From assembly GCF_014650695.1 (NCBI RefSeq), contig NZ_BMVL01000010.1, positions 202,620 to 266,619 on the forward strand: 64,000 bases of DNA, given 5' to 3'. The stretch is from Streptomyces avidinii. GTDB lineage: Bacteria; Actinomycetota; Actinomycetes; Streptomycetales; Streptomycetaceae. Position 1 is the stretch's first letter, and each line of letters begins with the position of its first letter. Positions 34,889 to 44,164 of this stretch are shown here, one piece after another. The translations under genes and the position numbers were made by a program. The notes below the pieces were generated by a model. The model was given only the letters and a program-made list of their open reading frames with translations, did not search any database and was not told the DNA's origin.

Positions 34889-35857
34889 ATGCCGCCCGTC
34901 TTCGCCCACGGCCGCCTCCGCCTGTACCTCCTCAAGCTGCTGGACGAGGCCCCGCGCCACGGGTACGAGGTGATCCGCCTGCTGGAGGAGCGCTTCCAGG
35001 GCCTGTACGCGCCCTCCGCCGGCACCGTGTACCCGCGGCTGGCGAAGCTGGAGGCCGAGGGCCTGGTCACGTACGCCACCGAGGGCGGGCGCAAGGTGTA
35101 CTCGATCACCGAGGCGGGCCGCGCCGAGTTGGCCGACCGGGGCGGCGAACTCGCCGACCTGGAGCTGGAGATCCGCGACTCGGTCACCGAACTGGCCGCC
35201 GAGATCCGCAGCGAGGTCCGGGGCGCGGCCGGTGACCTGCGGCGCGAGATGCGGGCGGCGGCCTCCGCGTCGGCGACGCGGACGGCCGAGGAGGAGTCCT
35301 GGCAGACCGCCAAGGAGGAGCTGCGCAAGGCGCGGCAGGAGTGGAAGGAACAGGCGCGCCGGGCGAAGGACGAGAGCCGCCGCGCCCGCGAGGAGGCGCA
35401 GCAGGCCCGCCGCCAGGCCAAGGAGGCCCAGGAGCGGGCCCGCGAGGAGGTCCAGCGGATAGCGGGCCAGCTGCAGGAGCAGTTCGCCAGGTCCGGCGGC
35501 GTCCTGGGCAGCCTGGCCGGCGCCTGGCTCGGTGGCGGTACGCCGACGCCGACCACGGCTCCGGGGGCGGCGGCTCCGGCGGGCCCGGCCGACGTGGCTG
35601 ACGCGGCGGCCCCGGCTGACGCGGACGCGGACGTGGACGCGGACGTGGACGCGGACCGGGCTTCGCACTGGGCCGTGGACCTGGCGCCCACCGGTGACCC
35701 GGCCCGTGACCTGGACCGGCTGCTCGACCGCTTCCGCGACGAGGTGCGCGACGCGGCCCGGGACCGCGGGGTGACCGCGGCCCAGGTGGCCGAGGCCCGC
35801 CGACACCTCGAGGCGGCTTCCCGGCGGCTGGGAACCACGTTCGGGGCCAGGTCGTAA
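34889..35857 (+). CDS. PadR-family regulator with long coiled-coil extension
   Basis: 322 residues. The N-terminal PadR winged helix (about 5-80: GRLRLYLLKLLDEAPRHGYEVIRLLEERFQGLYAPSAGTVYPRLAKLEAEGLVTY) is standard. It is followed by about 120 residues of highly charged helix (QTAKEELRKARQEWKEQARR and similar), then an Ala/Asp-rich repeat (ADADADVDADVDAD) and a C-terminal helix (RDAARDRGVTAAQVAEARRHLEAASRRL). PadR proteins are usually 100-190 residues, so the coiled part is unusual and could bind the DUF4097 partner. Operon leader holds GATAT palindromes. Confidence 0.9.
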   Translation: MPPVFAHGRLRLYLLKLLDEAPRHGYEVIRLLEERFQGLYAPSAGTVYPRLAKLEAEGLVTYATEGGRKVYSITEAGRAELADRGGELADLELEIRDSVTELAAEIRSEVRGAAGDLRREMRAAASASATRTAEEESWQTAKEELRKARQEWKEQARRAKDESRRAREEAQQARRQAKEAQERAREEVQRIAGQLQEQFARSGGVLGSLAGAWLGGGTPTPTTAPGAAAPAGPADVADAAAPADADADVDADVDADRASHWAVDLAPTGDPARDLDRLLDRFRDEVRDAARDRGVTAAQVAEARRHLEAASRRLGTTFGARS

Positions 35858-35879
35858 CCCGCCCGCGGCACCGCTGCCG

Positions 35880-36076
35880 GGGCGCCGCCCCGGACCCCGC
35901 GCCTCGAACGCCGGCGGGGCTGGGAGTGTGGCGCCGCTCCGGACCCCGCGCCTCGAACGCCGGCGGGGCTGGGAGTGTGGCGCCGCTCCGGACCCCGCGC
36001 CTCGAACGCCGGCGGGGCTGGGAGTGCGGCGCCGCTCCGGGCCCTGTGCCTCGAACGACGGCGGGGCTGGAGAGTG
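35880..36076. repeat. Four tandem copies of a 49-bp intergenic unit
   Basis: The phrase CCTCGAACGCCGGCGGGGCT recurs with an exact 49-base step (TCGAAC at 35904, 35953, 36002 and 36051). The first three copies are almost identical and the fourth is diverged (GTGCCTCGAACGACGG). Each unit holds GC-rich inverted pieces (GCGCCGCTCCGGA and GCCGGCGGGGC). It lies between converging genes. Frames remain open across it only because the unit lacks stops, so I do not call a gene. Confidence 0.9.
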
Positions 36077-36140
36077 GAGCCCCGCCGGGGCTGGGAGGTC
36101 GGCGGGGCCGTAGGGGTCGGCGACTTCGGATGCGGGGCGG

Positions 36141-36713
36141 TCAGGCTGCCAGGGTGGTTTCGGCCGTGCGGTAGGTGATGCCGTGGTCCGTCAGGACCTC
36201 GGAGGCCGTGCCGGGGCGGGAGAGCAGCGCCAGCAGCAGGTGCAGGGTGCCGATGTGGTTGTCCCTGCGGCCCAGGGCGATGCGCAGGGACTGCTCCAGC
36301 ACCTTCTTCGCCCCCTCCGTGAAGGGGACGTGCCGGCTTCCGGCGCGGTCGTCGGCGTCCTCGCGCCCGAGGACCGAGCGGAGCGAGGAGCCCAGGGTCC
36401 GCCTGCGGGGCGCCGCGGCCGCGAGGGCGCCCTCGCCGTGGGTCTCCTCGATGCGGGAGACGATCTCCGTGAGGTCGATACCGAGTCCGGCCAGTGCCTC
36501 CTCGTCCGCCCTGGACATGCCGCCCCGGCGGCGGGCCGCCGTGAGATCGGCGGCCACCGCCGCGCGGTCGACCCCGAGGGGGTCCAGGATGCCCAGGGCC
36601 AGCAGGGACAGCAGCAGGTGTTCCTCGGTGACGGTGGCGGCGCCGCTGCGGCGGGCCTCGGTCACCGCCCCGGTCACGGTCGACCGGGCATCGCGGGTGA
36701 AGCGTTCGAACAT
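36141..36713 (-). CDS. Double Clp N-terminal (ClpN) domain protein without ATPase
   Basis: 190 residues from the ATG at 36713. Two Clp_N repeats: first about 1-75 (MFERFTRDARSTVTGAVTEARRSGAATVTEEHLLLSLLA), second about 115-190 (PFTEGAKKVLEQSLRIALGRRDNHIGTLHLLLALLSRPGTAS). No AAA+ module follows, so it is a stand-alone adaptor-like protein that could bind substrates or the ClpC/P machine. It overlaps by one base (TGATG) with the upstream small HTH gene, so they are co-translated. Stress or proteostasis role inferred only. Confidence 0.88.
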   Translation of the reverse strand: MFERFTRDARSTVTGAVTEARRSGAATVTEEHLLLSLLALGILDPLGVDRAAVAADLTAARRRGGMSRADEEALAGLGIDLTEIVSRIEETHGEGALAAAAPRRRTLGSSLRSVLGREDADDRAGSRHVPFTEGAKKVLEQSLRIALGRRDNHIGTLHLLLALLSRPGTASEVLTDHGITYRTAETTLAA

Positions 36714-36922
36714 CAGAGCCTCCCGTACTTCTTGTGCACGGCCTGTCGGCTGACGCCGAGCTCGGCCGCGATCTCCTGCCAGGACCACCCCTGCGCGCGG
36801 GCGCTGCGCACCTGTACGGCCTCCAGCTGCTCCAGCAGCCTGCGGAGGGCGGACACGGCACGCAGGCCCACGCGCGGATCACGGTCACCGGCCCGCTCGG
36901 CGAGATCAGTGGCTTCGGTCAT
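36713..36922 (-). CDS. Small HTH regulator of the ClpN operon
   Basis: 69 residues from the ATG at 36922. The N-terminal half is helical, and the C-terminal helix-turn-helix is ARAQGWSWQEIAAELGVSRQAVHKKYG. It ends with RL and overlaps the ClpN gene by one base. A -10 TACATT ends only 7 bases before the ATG, so the transcript is probably leaderless. Two 16-bp palindromes cover the promoter and are the likely binding sites of this protein. Confidence 0.85.
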   Translation of the reverse strand: MTEATDLAERAGDRDPRVGLRAVSALRRLLEQLEAVQVRSARAQGWSWQEIAAELGVSRQAVHKKYGRL

Positions 36923-36926
36923 GCAT

Positions 36927-36970
36927 GTCAATGTAGGTTGACGCGGGAGGGTTCGTCAACCCTGGTTGAC
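36927..36970 (-). promoter_or_regulatory. Twin GTCAA-N6-TTGAC palindromes over the HTH-ClpN promoter
   Basis: GTCAATGTAGGTTGAC (36927-36942) and GTCAACCCTGGTTGAC (36955-36970) are perfect 5-base-arm palindromes with centres 28 bp apart. On the minus strand a -35 TTGACG (36954-36959) and a -10 TACATT (36930-36935) are 18 bases apart and lie within them. This is the layout of a self-repressing operator. Confidence 0.8.
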
Positions 36971-36990
36971 ATCAGGGGGCTCGGGCGGGC

Positions 36991-37953
36991 TCAGGGGGTG
37001 AGGACGATCTTTCCGAAGAGGTCGCCCGACGCGAGCTTCTCGAACCCCTCCCGCGCCCGGTCCAGCGGCAGCACCTCGTCGATGACCGGCCGCAGCCCGG
37101 TGGTCGCGCAGAAGGCGAGGAGGTCCTCCAGCTCATCCTTCGAGCCCATCGTGGAGCCGACCACCTTCAGCTCCAGGAAGAAGATCCGCGTCAGCTCGGC
37201 GTGCGCCGGGCGGTCGCCGCTCGTGGCACCGGAGATCACCAGGGTGCCGCCGGGGCGCAGGGACTTCACCGAGTGGGACCAGGTGGCGGCGCCCACCGTC
37301 TCGATCACCGCGTCCACCCGCTGCGGCAGCCGCGCGCCTGGCTCGTACGCCTCCACCGCACCCAGCTCCACGGCCCGCTTGCGCTTGGCCTCGTCCCGGC
37401 TCGTGGCGAAGACCCGCAGGCCGGCCGCCTTGCCGAGGGCGATCGCGGCGGTCGCGACACCGCCGCCGGCGCCCTGTACCAGGACGGAGTCCCCGGGGCG
37501 CACCCCGGCATTGGTGAACAGCATCCGGTACGCCGTCAGCCAGGCCGTCGGAAGGCAGGCGGCCTCCTCGAAGGACAGCTCGGCGGGCTTGCGCAGCACG
37601 TTCCAGGCGGGGACGGTCACCTGCTCGGCGAAGGTCCCCTGGTAGCGCTCGGTCAGGATCGAGCGGGGCTCGTCCGGGCCGACCCCGTGGCCGCTCTGGC
37701 CGATCACGGAGTGCAGGACGACCTCGTTGCCGTCCTGGTCGATCCCGGCGGCGTCGCAGCCGAGGATCATCGGGAGTCTTTCCTCGCCGAGGCCGACCCC
37801 GCGCAGCGACCACAGGTCGTGGTGGTTGAAGGAGGCGGCCTTGACGTTCACGGTCACCCAGCCGGGTCGGGCCTCGGGAGCCGGGCGGTCGCCCAGCTCA
37901 AGGCCGTTCAGCGGCTGGTCACGGTCGATTCGGGCGGCGTAGGCAGCGAACAT
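36991..37953 (-). CDS. Zinc-free MDR-type quinone oxidoreductase / alcohol dehydrogenase-like protein
   Basis: 320 residues. Medium-chain dehydrogenase fold: GroES-like N-terminus (ASFNHHDLWSLRGVG; ILGCDAAGIDQDGNEVVLHSV), then a Rossmann domain with VLVQGAGGGVATAAIALGKAAGLRV near 160-184 for NADPH. No structural-zinc Cys cluster is seen, so it is closer to quinone oxidoreductases. It ends IFGKIVLTP-like (DLFGKIVLTP), usual for the family. Substrate unknown. It lies upstream of nothing on its strand except the HTH-ClpN pair, separated by about 20 bases plus the operator, and follows malic enzyme after a terminator. Confidence 0.88.
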   Translation of the reverse strand: MFAAYAARIDRDQPLNGLELGDRPAPEARPGWVTVNVKAASFNHHDLWSLRGVGLGEERLPMILGCDAAGIDQDGNEVVLHSVIGQSGHGVGPDEPRSILTERYQGTFAEQVTVPAWNVLRKPAELSFEEAACLPTAWLTAYRMLFTNAGVRPGDSVLVQGAGGGVATAAIALGKAAGLRVFATSRDEAKRKRAVELGAVEAYEPGARLPQRVDAVIETVGAATWSHSVKSLRPGGTLVISGATSGDRPAHAELTRIFFLELKVVGSTMGSKDELEDLLAFCATTGLRPVIDEVLPLDRAREGFEKLASGDLFGKIVLTP

Positions 37954-38086
37954 GCGGCGACGCTACCGTTCGGTAGCCCCGGCATCCACCCCCGTTCCCG
38001 TCACACGGCCGTGCCCGTCGCAGGTTCCGGGCGCAGTGCTCCGGCATTGCCCCCGTGCCGAGCCGTGCGAGGGGGGCGGGGAAAGG

Positions 38087-38123
38087 CAGAGGCCCGGCCG
38101 GAATGCTCCGGTCGGGCCTCTGC
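38087..38123 (-). terminator. Hairpin terminator after the malic enzyme gene
   Basis: GCAGAGGCCCGGCCGGA (38087-38103) pairs with 38107-38123 except for one base, with a 3-base loop. It lies 22 bases past the stop of the minus-strand malic enzyme gene. Confidence 0.8.
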
Positions 38124-38144
38124 GGGTACTGCTCAGGTCCGGTG

Positions 38145-39347
38145 TCAGACCAGGCGGGCCACGCCGTCGGCCTTCGCCGCGGCGGCGACGGCCGTGGCGA
38201 CGGCCTCGGCGACGCGCTCGTCGAACGGCGACGGGATCACGTAGTCGGCGGCGAGCTCGTCACCCACGACACCGGCGATGGCGTCGGCGGCGGCGATCTT
38301 CATGCCCTCGGTGATCCGGGTGGCGCGCACCTTGAGCGCTCCCGCGAAGATGCCCGGGAACGCCAGCACGTTGTTGATCTGGTTCGGGAAGTCCGAGCGG
38401 CCCGTGGCCACGACCGCCGCGTACTTGTGCGCGACGTCCGGGTGGACCTCCGGGTTCGGGTTGGCCATGGCGAAGACGAACGCGTCCTTCGCCATCGAGG
38501 CCACGGCCTCTTCCGGGACCGTACCGCCGGAGACGCCGATGAAGACGTCCGCCCCGTTCAGGGCCGTCTCCAGGGAGCCGGTCTGCCCGGTCCTGTTGGT
38601 CAGGCCCGCGATCTCCGCCTTGACGTCCGTCAGGTCGGAGCGGTCCGCGGACACGACGCCCTTGCGGTCGGTGACGCAGACGTCGCCGATGCCCGCGTCC
38701 ACCAGGATCTTCGCGATGGCGATACCGGCGGCGCCGGCACCCGAGATCACGGCCCGCAGGTCGCCGAGGGTGCGACCCGTCAGCTTCGCCGCGTTGCGCA
38801 GTGCGGCTAGCGTCACGATGGCCGTGCCGTGCTGGTCGTCGTGGAAGATCGGGATGTCCAGCGCCTCCTGGAGGCGGCGCTCGATCTCGAAGCAGCGGGG
38901 GGCGGAGATGTCCTCCAGGTTCACCCCGCCGAAGGACGGAGCGAGGCGGATGACCGTCTCGATGATCTCGTCCGTGTCCTTGGTGGCGAGCGCGATCGGA
39001 ACCGCGTCCACACCACCGAACTGCTTGAAGAGGATGGCCTTGCCCTCCATGACGGGGAGGGAGGCCTCGGGACCGATGTCACCGAGCCCGAGCACGGCCG
39101 TACCGTCGGTGACGACGGCGACCACGTTGGACTTCCAGGTGTACTCGTTCACCAGCTCCGGCTGCTCGGCGATGGCGCTGCACACCTTCGCCACGCCGGG
39201 CGTGTACGCGAGGGAAAGGTCATCCTTGTTGGTGACCGGCACTGTGGCCTGGATGGCCATCTTGCCGCCCCGGTGCAGCGCGAACACCGCGTCCGGGTTG
39301 TTGTCCGTGACGCTGTCACTGCGAGGGTTGATGATCTCCGCTGCCAC
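38145..39347 (-). CDS. NAD-type malic enzyme
   Basis: 400 residues from the GTG at 39347; the frame is open to 39572 but the conserved start is VAAEIINPRSD. Malic enzyme of the short bacterial type: YTPGVAKVCSAIA near 48, VAVVTDGTAVLGLGDIGPEASLPVMEGKAILFKQFGGVDAVPI near 75-115, FHDDQHGTAIVTLAAL near 160-175 (metal and malate site), and the nucleotide fold VISGAGAAGIAIAKILVDAG near 193-212. Decarboxylates malate to pyruvate. It is closely like the S. coelicolor NAD-dependent form. No ACT or phosphotransacetylase domain. Confidence 0.94.
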   Translation of the reverse strand: MAAEIINPRSDSVTDNNPDAVFALHRGGKMAIQATVPVTNKDDLSLAYTPGVAKVCSAIAEQPELVNEYTWKSNVVAVVTDGTAVLGLGDIGPEASLPVMEGKAILFKQFGGVDAVPIALATKDTDEIIETVIRLAPSFGGVNLEDISAPRCFEIERRLQEALDIPIFHDDQHGTAIVTLAALRNAAKLTGRTLGDLRAVISGAGAAGIAIAKILVDAGIGDVCVTDRKGVVSADRSDLTDVKAEIAGLTNRTGQTGSLETALNGADVFIGVSGGTVPEEAVASMAKDAFVFAMANPNPEVHPDVAHKYAAVVATGRSDFPNQINNVLAFPGIFAGALKVRATRITEGMKIAAADAIAGVVGDELAADYVIPSPFDERVAEAVATAVAAAAKADGVARLV

Positions 39348-39873
39348 TTCGTGTGACCCCTTAAGTCCTTTGAATCGTTGAGGGTGGCCACTCCTGGTTA
39401 AGGGGTGGGCGGGCACCGCGTCCGTACTCCGCGTCAACGGTTGGCCCGTCTCCGCGAAGGGGAGGTTCGTACGCGCGGGCGCGCCGCACGCGCGCCCTGA
39501 GCCCCGGATGAGGGGTGTAAGGATCTGTTCTACCCGAAGAACGCTCGCCCAGACGAGTCGATTCCCGCTCAACTGTAGGTCCCTTGCCCGGCTTTTGGCG
39601 AAAAGTCCAAACCTTGCCGTCCAGTGGGCGAGACGCTCCGTAGAAACTGCGGCAAAAAGGCCAGGTCACAGCAGTATCTGCGGCCTCGAACCCCCTTCCC
39701 CGCAGTCCTGTTGGGCTACCCCTACCGCCCGTTATGCGATTTTGACCTGACGGGCACCCTGAATGTCTCAGTCCGAATGGCAAGATGCCGTAATCACACA
39801 AGGTCGCGACACTCGATGGTGCGTGTCCGACCGTTTTTCGATGCTTTTCCACCAGCGCCGGAGGAACCAAGCC
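39348..39873. other. 526-bp gene-free region between malic enzyme and ABC transporter genes
   Basis: Divergent promoters for the malic enzyme (minus) and the amino-acid transporter (plus) must lie here. Between about 39580 and 39850 the base composition is lower in GC than around it (runs such as GGCGAAAAGTCCAAACC and GGCAAAAAGGCC). I find no repeat, operator or RNA element I can name and no frame that looks coding. Confidence 0.5.
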
Positions 39874-40836
39874 ATGACCGCTAGCACCACCCGTCGTACG
39901 ACCGCCGCACGGTCCCGGATCGCCGCGGTCGGCGCGATCGCGGTCGCGGGCGCCCTGATCCTCACCGGCTGTGGTGACCAGACCGACAAGGCCTCCAGCA
40001 CCCCGTCGGGTGCGGCGAACAACAGCAGCGCCCCGCTCTTCTCCAAGCTTCCGAAGAAGATCCAGGACGCCGGTGTCATCAAGGTCGGCACGGACGCCAC
40101 GTACAAGCCGATGGAGTTCACCGAGGGCGGCAAGGTCGTCGGCGTGGACCCGGACATCGCGGCGGCCCTGGCGAAGCAGCTCGGCGTCACGTTCAAGTTC
40201 GAGTCGGGCACCTTCGACACGCTGATCAGCAGCATGCAGACCGGCCGCAGCGACGTGGTCATGTCCTCGCTGAGCGACACCAAGGCCCGTCAGGACGGCC
40301 TGGACGACAAGGGCGCCAAGACCGGTGCCGGTGTCGACTTCGTCGACTACTTCTCCTCCTCCACCGCCATCCTGGTGAAGAAGGGCAACCCGGAGGGCAT
40401 CAAGACCCTCGACGACCTGTGCGGCAAGAAGGTCGCCGTCCAGCGCGGCACCACCTACGAGACGGTCGCCAAGACCCAGGCCGAGAAGTGCAAGACGGAC
40501 GGCAAGGGCGAGCTTTCGATCGAGGCCTTCCCGACCGACGCCGAGGCCCAGACCCGCGTGAAGGCCGGCGGCGCCGTCGCCGACCTGAACGACTCCCCGG
40601 TCGCCGCGCACATCGCGAAGGAGGCGGGCGGCGGCAACGACTTCGAGGCCATCGTCACCCCGAGCGACGCAGGCTTCTTCGGGATCGCGGTCGACAAGAA
40701 GAACACCGAGCTGCGCGACGCGCTCAAGGAAGCCCTCGACGCGGTCATCAAGGACGGCACGTACAAGGCCGCCCTGGACAAGTGGAACGCGGGCTCCGGC
40801 GCCGTGACCGAGGCCAAGATCAACGCCGGTTCCTGA
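39874..40836 (+). CDS. Polar amino-acid ABC transporter, substrate-binding lipoprotein
   Basis: 320 residues from the ATG at 39874 with a GGAGG ribosome site. Lipoprotein signal: TTRRTTAARSR, hydrophobic stretch and lipobox LTGC. Family 3 binding protein: VIKVGTDATYKPMEFTEGGKVVGVDPDIAAALAKQLGV near 68-105, DDLCGKKVAVQRGTTYETVAKTQAEKC near 183-209, DAGFFGIAVDKKNTELRDALKEALD near 265-290. Binds a polar amino acid, probably glutamate or glutamine type; the exact ligand is not shown. First gene of a three-gene operon with permease and ATPase. Confidence 0.93.
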   Translation: MTASTTRRTTAARSRIAAVGAIAVAGALILTGCGDQTDKASSTPSGAANNSSAPLFSKLPKKIQDAGVIKVGTDATYKPMEFTEGGKVVGVDPDIAAALAKQLGVTFKFESGTFDTLISSMQTGRSDVVMSSLSDTKARQDGLDDKGAKTGAGVDFVDYFSSSTAILVKKGNPEGIKTLDDLCGKKVAVQRGTTYETVAKTQAEKCKTDGKGELSIEAFPTDAEAQTRVKAGGAVADLNDSPVAAHIAKEAGGGNDFEAIVTPSDAGFFGIAVDKKNTELRDALKEALDAVIKDGTYKAALDKWNAGSGAVTEAKINAGS

Positions 40837-40875
40837 CCTCCGCGTACCGCCGCAGCACACTGAAGGGCAGTCACT

Positions 40876-41816
40876 GTGACTGACAAGCTCGACAAGGTCC
40901 CGGACCCGGCGGACACCCCGCCGGCCGGGGCCGTCCCCCCCGAGGCCATCCGCGCCATCCCGGTCCGCCACTACGGCCGCTGGATCAGCGCCGTGGTAGT
41001 CATCGGCCTGGTCGTGGCGCTCGTGATCGCCTTCTCGCAGGGCAACGTGCGCTGGGCGACCGTGCCGGAGAAGCTGTTCGACCCCACCATCCTGCGTGGT
41101 GTCGTCAACACGGTCTGGATCAGCGTCGCCTCGATGGCCCTGGGCCTGGTGCTCGGTGTCCTGTTCGCCGTGATGCGGCTCTCGAAGAACCCGGTGACCA
41201 GCACCATCTCCTGGTTCTACATCTGGCTGTTCCGCGGCACCCCGGTGTACGTGCAGCTCCTCATCTGGTTCAACCTCGCCCTGATCTTCCCGATCCTGAA
41301 CCTCGGGTTCTACAAGGACGAGATGACCCAGGTCATGACGCCGTTCCTGGCCGCCCTGCTGGGTCTGGGTCTGAACGAGGGCGCGTACATGGCGGAGATC
41401 GTCCGGGCCGGCATCCAGTCGGTGGACGAGGGTCAGACCGAGGCCTCGCACGCGCTCGGAATGACCCGGATGCAGACCATGCGCCGCGTGGTGCTGCCGC
41501 AGGCGATGCGCGTGATCGTGCCGCCGTCCGGCAACGAGTTCATCAACATGCTCAAGACCTCCTCGCTCGTGGTGGCCGTGCAGTACTTCGACCTGCTGCG
41601 CGCGGCCCAGGACATCGCGTCCACGTCGTTCGCGGTGATGGAGATGTTCTTCGTCGCGTCGATCTGGTACCTCGCCCTGACCAGCGTCTTCAGCGTCGGC
41701 CAGTACTACCTGGAGCGCCGCTACGCCCGTGGCGCGCTGCGCTCGCTGCCGCCGACTCCGCTGCAGAAGATCAAGGCGAAACTGTCCAGCTTCTCGAACC
41801 GCAAGGCGGTGGCCTG

Positions 41817-41817
<1 letters not shown>
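40876..41817 (+). CDS. Polar amino-acid ABC transporter permease
   Basis: 313 residues from the GTG at 40876. HisM/GlnP-type permease (ILRGVVNTVWISVASMALGLVLGVLFAVMRLS; YIWLFRGTPVYVQLLIWFN; LNEGAYMAEIVRAGIQSVDEGQTEASHALGMTRMQTMRRVVLPQAMRVIVPPSGNEFI, the EAA region). About five membrane helices after a 40-residue cytosolic tail that is long for the family. Only one permease gene is present, so the transporter may be a homodimer in the membrane. Its TGA overlaps the ATPase ATG by one base. Confidence 0.94.
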
Positions 41818-42581
<764 letters not shown>

Positions 42582-42600
42582 TCACGCACCCGCGGACAGC

Positions 42601-42633
42601 GAGGGGCGGTACGGGACTCCCGTACCGCCCCTC
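42601..42633 (+). terminator. Perfect 16-bp hairpin after the amino-acid transporter operon
   Basis: GAGGGGCGGTACGGGA (42601-42616) is followed after one base by its exact complement (42618-42633), then CGTCGTGTGC. Confidence 0.85.
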
Positions 42634-42672
42634 CGTCGTGTGCCGACGTGCCGGCCGCTGTTTTTTCGGTCC

Positions 42673-43452
42673 CTACTTCAGTCCTAGGACCAGCGCGTCG
42701 GAGGGGGAGCGCCAGACCGTACGGGCCTCCGCGAAACCGGCGGCGCGCAGGGTCTCGGCGTGCCAGGCCTCGGAGGGGGTGTCGCCGTCCGCGTGCTCCC
42801 CGTAGATCTCGAAGCGCTGCTTCACCTGTTCGGTCAGCGCCGGGTCCGCGCCCGCCAGGTCCCACCACTCGCGCCAGTCCACCGCCCCTGCCGCCCTGGC
42901 CCGGTCCATGCCGGCGTGCCGGTGGGCGTGCTCGGCGGCGTCGATGCGCGGGGTGGCCGGGTCGGGCATGTGGTCGGCGTTCATGAACACCCCGCCCGGC
43001 GCCAGGAGCGGCGCGAGCTGCCCGTACAGGACGGCCAGCTCCTTGCTCGGCAGCCAGTGCAGGGCGGTGGCCGTCAGGATCGCGTCGTAGGTGCCGTGGG
43101 GGAGGGCGGCGCGCCAGTCCGGGTCCTTGAGGTCGGCGGTCACGAAGGTGACCCGCTCGTCCCCCGCGAAGTGGCCCTCGGCGATGGTCAACAGGGCGGG
43201 GTCGAGATCGACGCCCGTACTGGTGGCTTCCGGGAACCGCTTGAGGACGCGGTCCGTAATACTTCCCGTACCGCATGCGAGATCCAGCACCCGGGGGGCG
43301 GGTCCCACCAGTGCCTCGACCATGTCCAGCATCACGCGGAACCGCTCCTCGCGGTCGGGCATGTACCACTCCTGCTGCCGGTCCCAGCTGTCCTGCCAGG
43401 CCTGCCAGTCGGTCGTGCCCTCCGTACCCGTGCTGTCCGCCGTATCCGTCAT
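42673..43452 (-). CDS. Class I SAM-dependent methyltransferase (trans-aconitate-like)
   Basis: 259 residues from the ATG at 43452, selected because GGAGGGG precedes it; upstream in-frame ATG and TTG codons are less likely. Motif I is RVLDLACGTGSITDRVLKRFP near 54-74, then GVDLDPALLTIAEGHF near 78-93, VTADLKDPDWRAALPHGTYDAILTATALHWL near 102-133 and a LAPGGVFMNADHM strand. It methylates a small molecule not identifiable here. It diverges from the CGNR gene with 82 bases between them. Confidence 0.88.
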   Translation of the reverse strand: MTDTADSTGTEGTTDWQAWQDSWDRQQEWYMPDREERFRVMLDMVEALVGPAPRVLDLACGTGSITDRVLKRFPEATSTGVDLDPALLTIAEGHFAGDERVTFVTADLKDPDWRAALPHGTYDAILTATALHWLPSKELAVLYGQLAPLLAPGGVFMNADHMPDPATPRIDAAEHAHRHAGMDRARAAGAVDWREWWDLAGADPALTEQVKQRFEIYGEHADGDTPSEAWHAETLRAAGFAEARTVWRSPSDALVLGLK

Positions 43453-43534
43453 CCCCGACCCCTCCATACGTAATACCCTCGAAGACGTCTCAGCCGTTAC
43501 CGGAGACACTAATCCGCAGCCGTAAGGACTACAA

Positions 43535-44164
43535 GTGGAACTGGCCCATTACTCGGACTTCGCCGTGCGCCTGGTCAACACCGAGGAGCCGGCCCGCAAC
43601 AAGGACTCGCTCACCTCGGTGGACGCCGTCCGCGCCCTGTTCGGCGCCAGTCAGCAGATGGCGCGCCGCGTCACCGACGGTGACGTCACCCGCTTCCGCA
43701 ATGTCCGCGGCCGCCTGCGCTCCGTCTTCGAGGCGGCCGACGGCGGCGACGAGGTCCTCGCGGTCGACCTGCTGAACTCGCTGCTCATGGAGTTCCCCGT
43801 CAGCCCCCAGGTGTCCGGCCACGAGACCCTCGCCGACGACGGTCGCCCCGACTGGCACATCCACCTCGCCGAACACCCGTCGAACGCCTCCGCGGGCTAC
43901 GCCGCCATGGCGGCCATGGGCCTGGCCTTCGCCCTCACCGAGCACGGCCCCGACCGGCTCGGCCTGTGCCAGGCCGCGCCCTGCCGCAACGCCTACCTCG
44001 ACACCTCCACCAACCGTTCCCGGCGCTACTGCTCCGACCGCTGCGCCACCCGGGCGAACGTGGCCGCCTACCGGGCCCGCAAGCGAGTGGAGGCCGAGGC
44101 GTCCGCCCGCAGCGGGCGCAGCGCCGAGACCGCCCAGGACAACCGGGCCCTCAGCGAACGCTGA
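43535..44164 (+). CDS. CGNR zinc-finger (ABATE-type) regulator
   Basis: 209 residues from a GTG at 43535. N-terminal ABATE/RsfA-like stress domain (LAHYSDFAVRLVNTEEPARNKDSLTSVDAVRALFG) and a C-terminal CGNR zinc finger: LGLCQAAPCRNAYLDTSTNRSRRYCSDRCATRANVAAYRARKR, with four Cys for zinc. These proteins are thought to be DNA-binding regulators. The C-terminal 32 codons overlap the convergent sodX gene by 97 bases, so one of the two may be shorter in practice. Confidence 0.85.
   Translation: MELAHYSDFAVRLVNTEEPARNKDSLTSVDAVRALFGASQQMARRVTDGDVTRFRNVRGRLRSVFEAADGGDEVLAVDLLNSLLMEFPVSPQVSGHETLADDGRPDWHIHLAEHPSNASAGYAAMAAMGLAFALTEHGPDRLGLCQAAPCRNAYLDTSTNRSRRYCSDRCATRANVAAYRARKRVEAEASARSGRSAETAQDNRALSER

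Noticed and set aside
35880..36076. Possible CRISPR-like array
   Set aside because: Units are contiguous tandem 49-mers without unique spacers, and no cas genes are near.
35926..36178. Three overlapping small plus-strand frames (MWRRSGPRASNAGG-type)
   Set aside because: They are only the translation of the tandem repeat in three phases.
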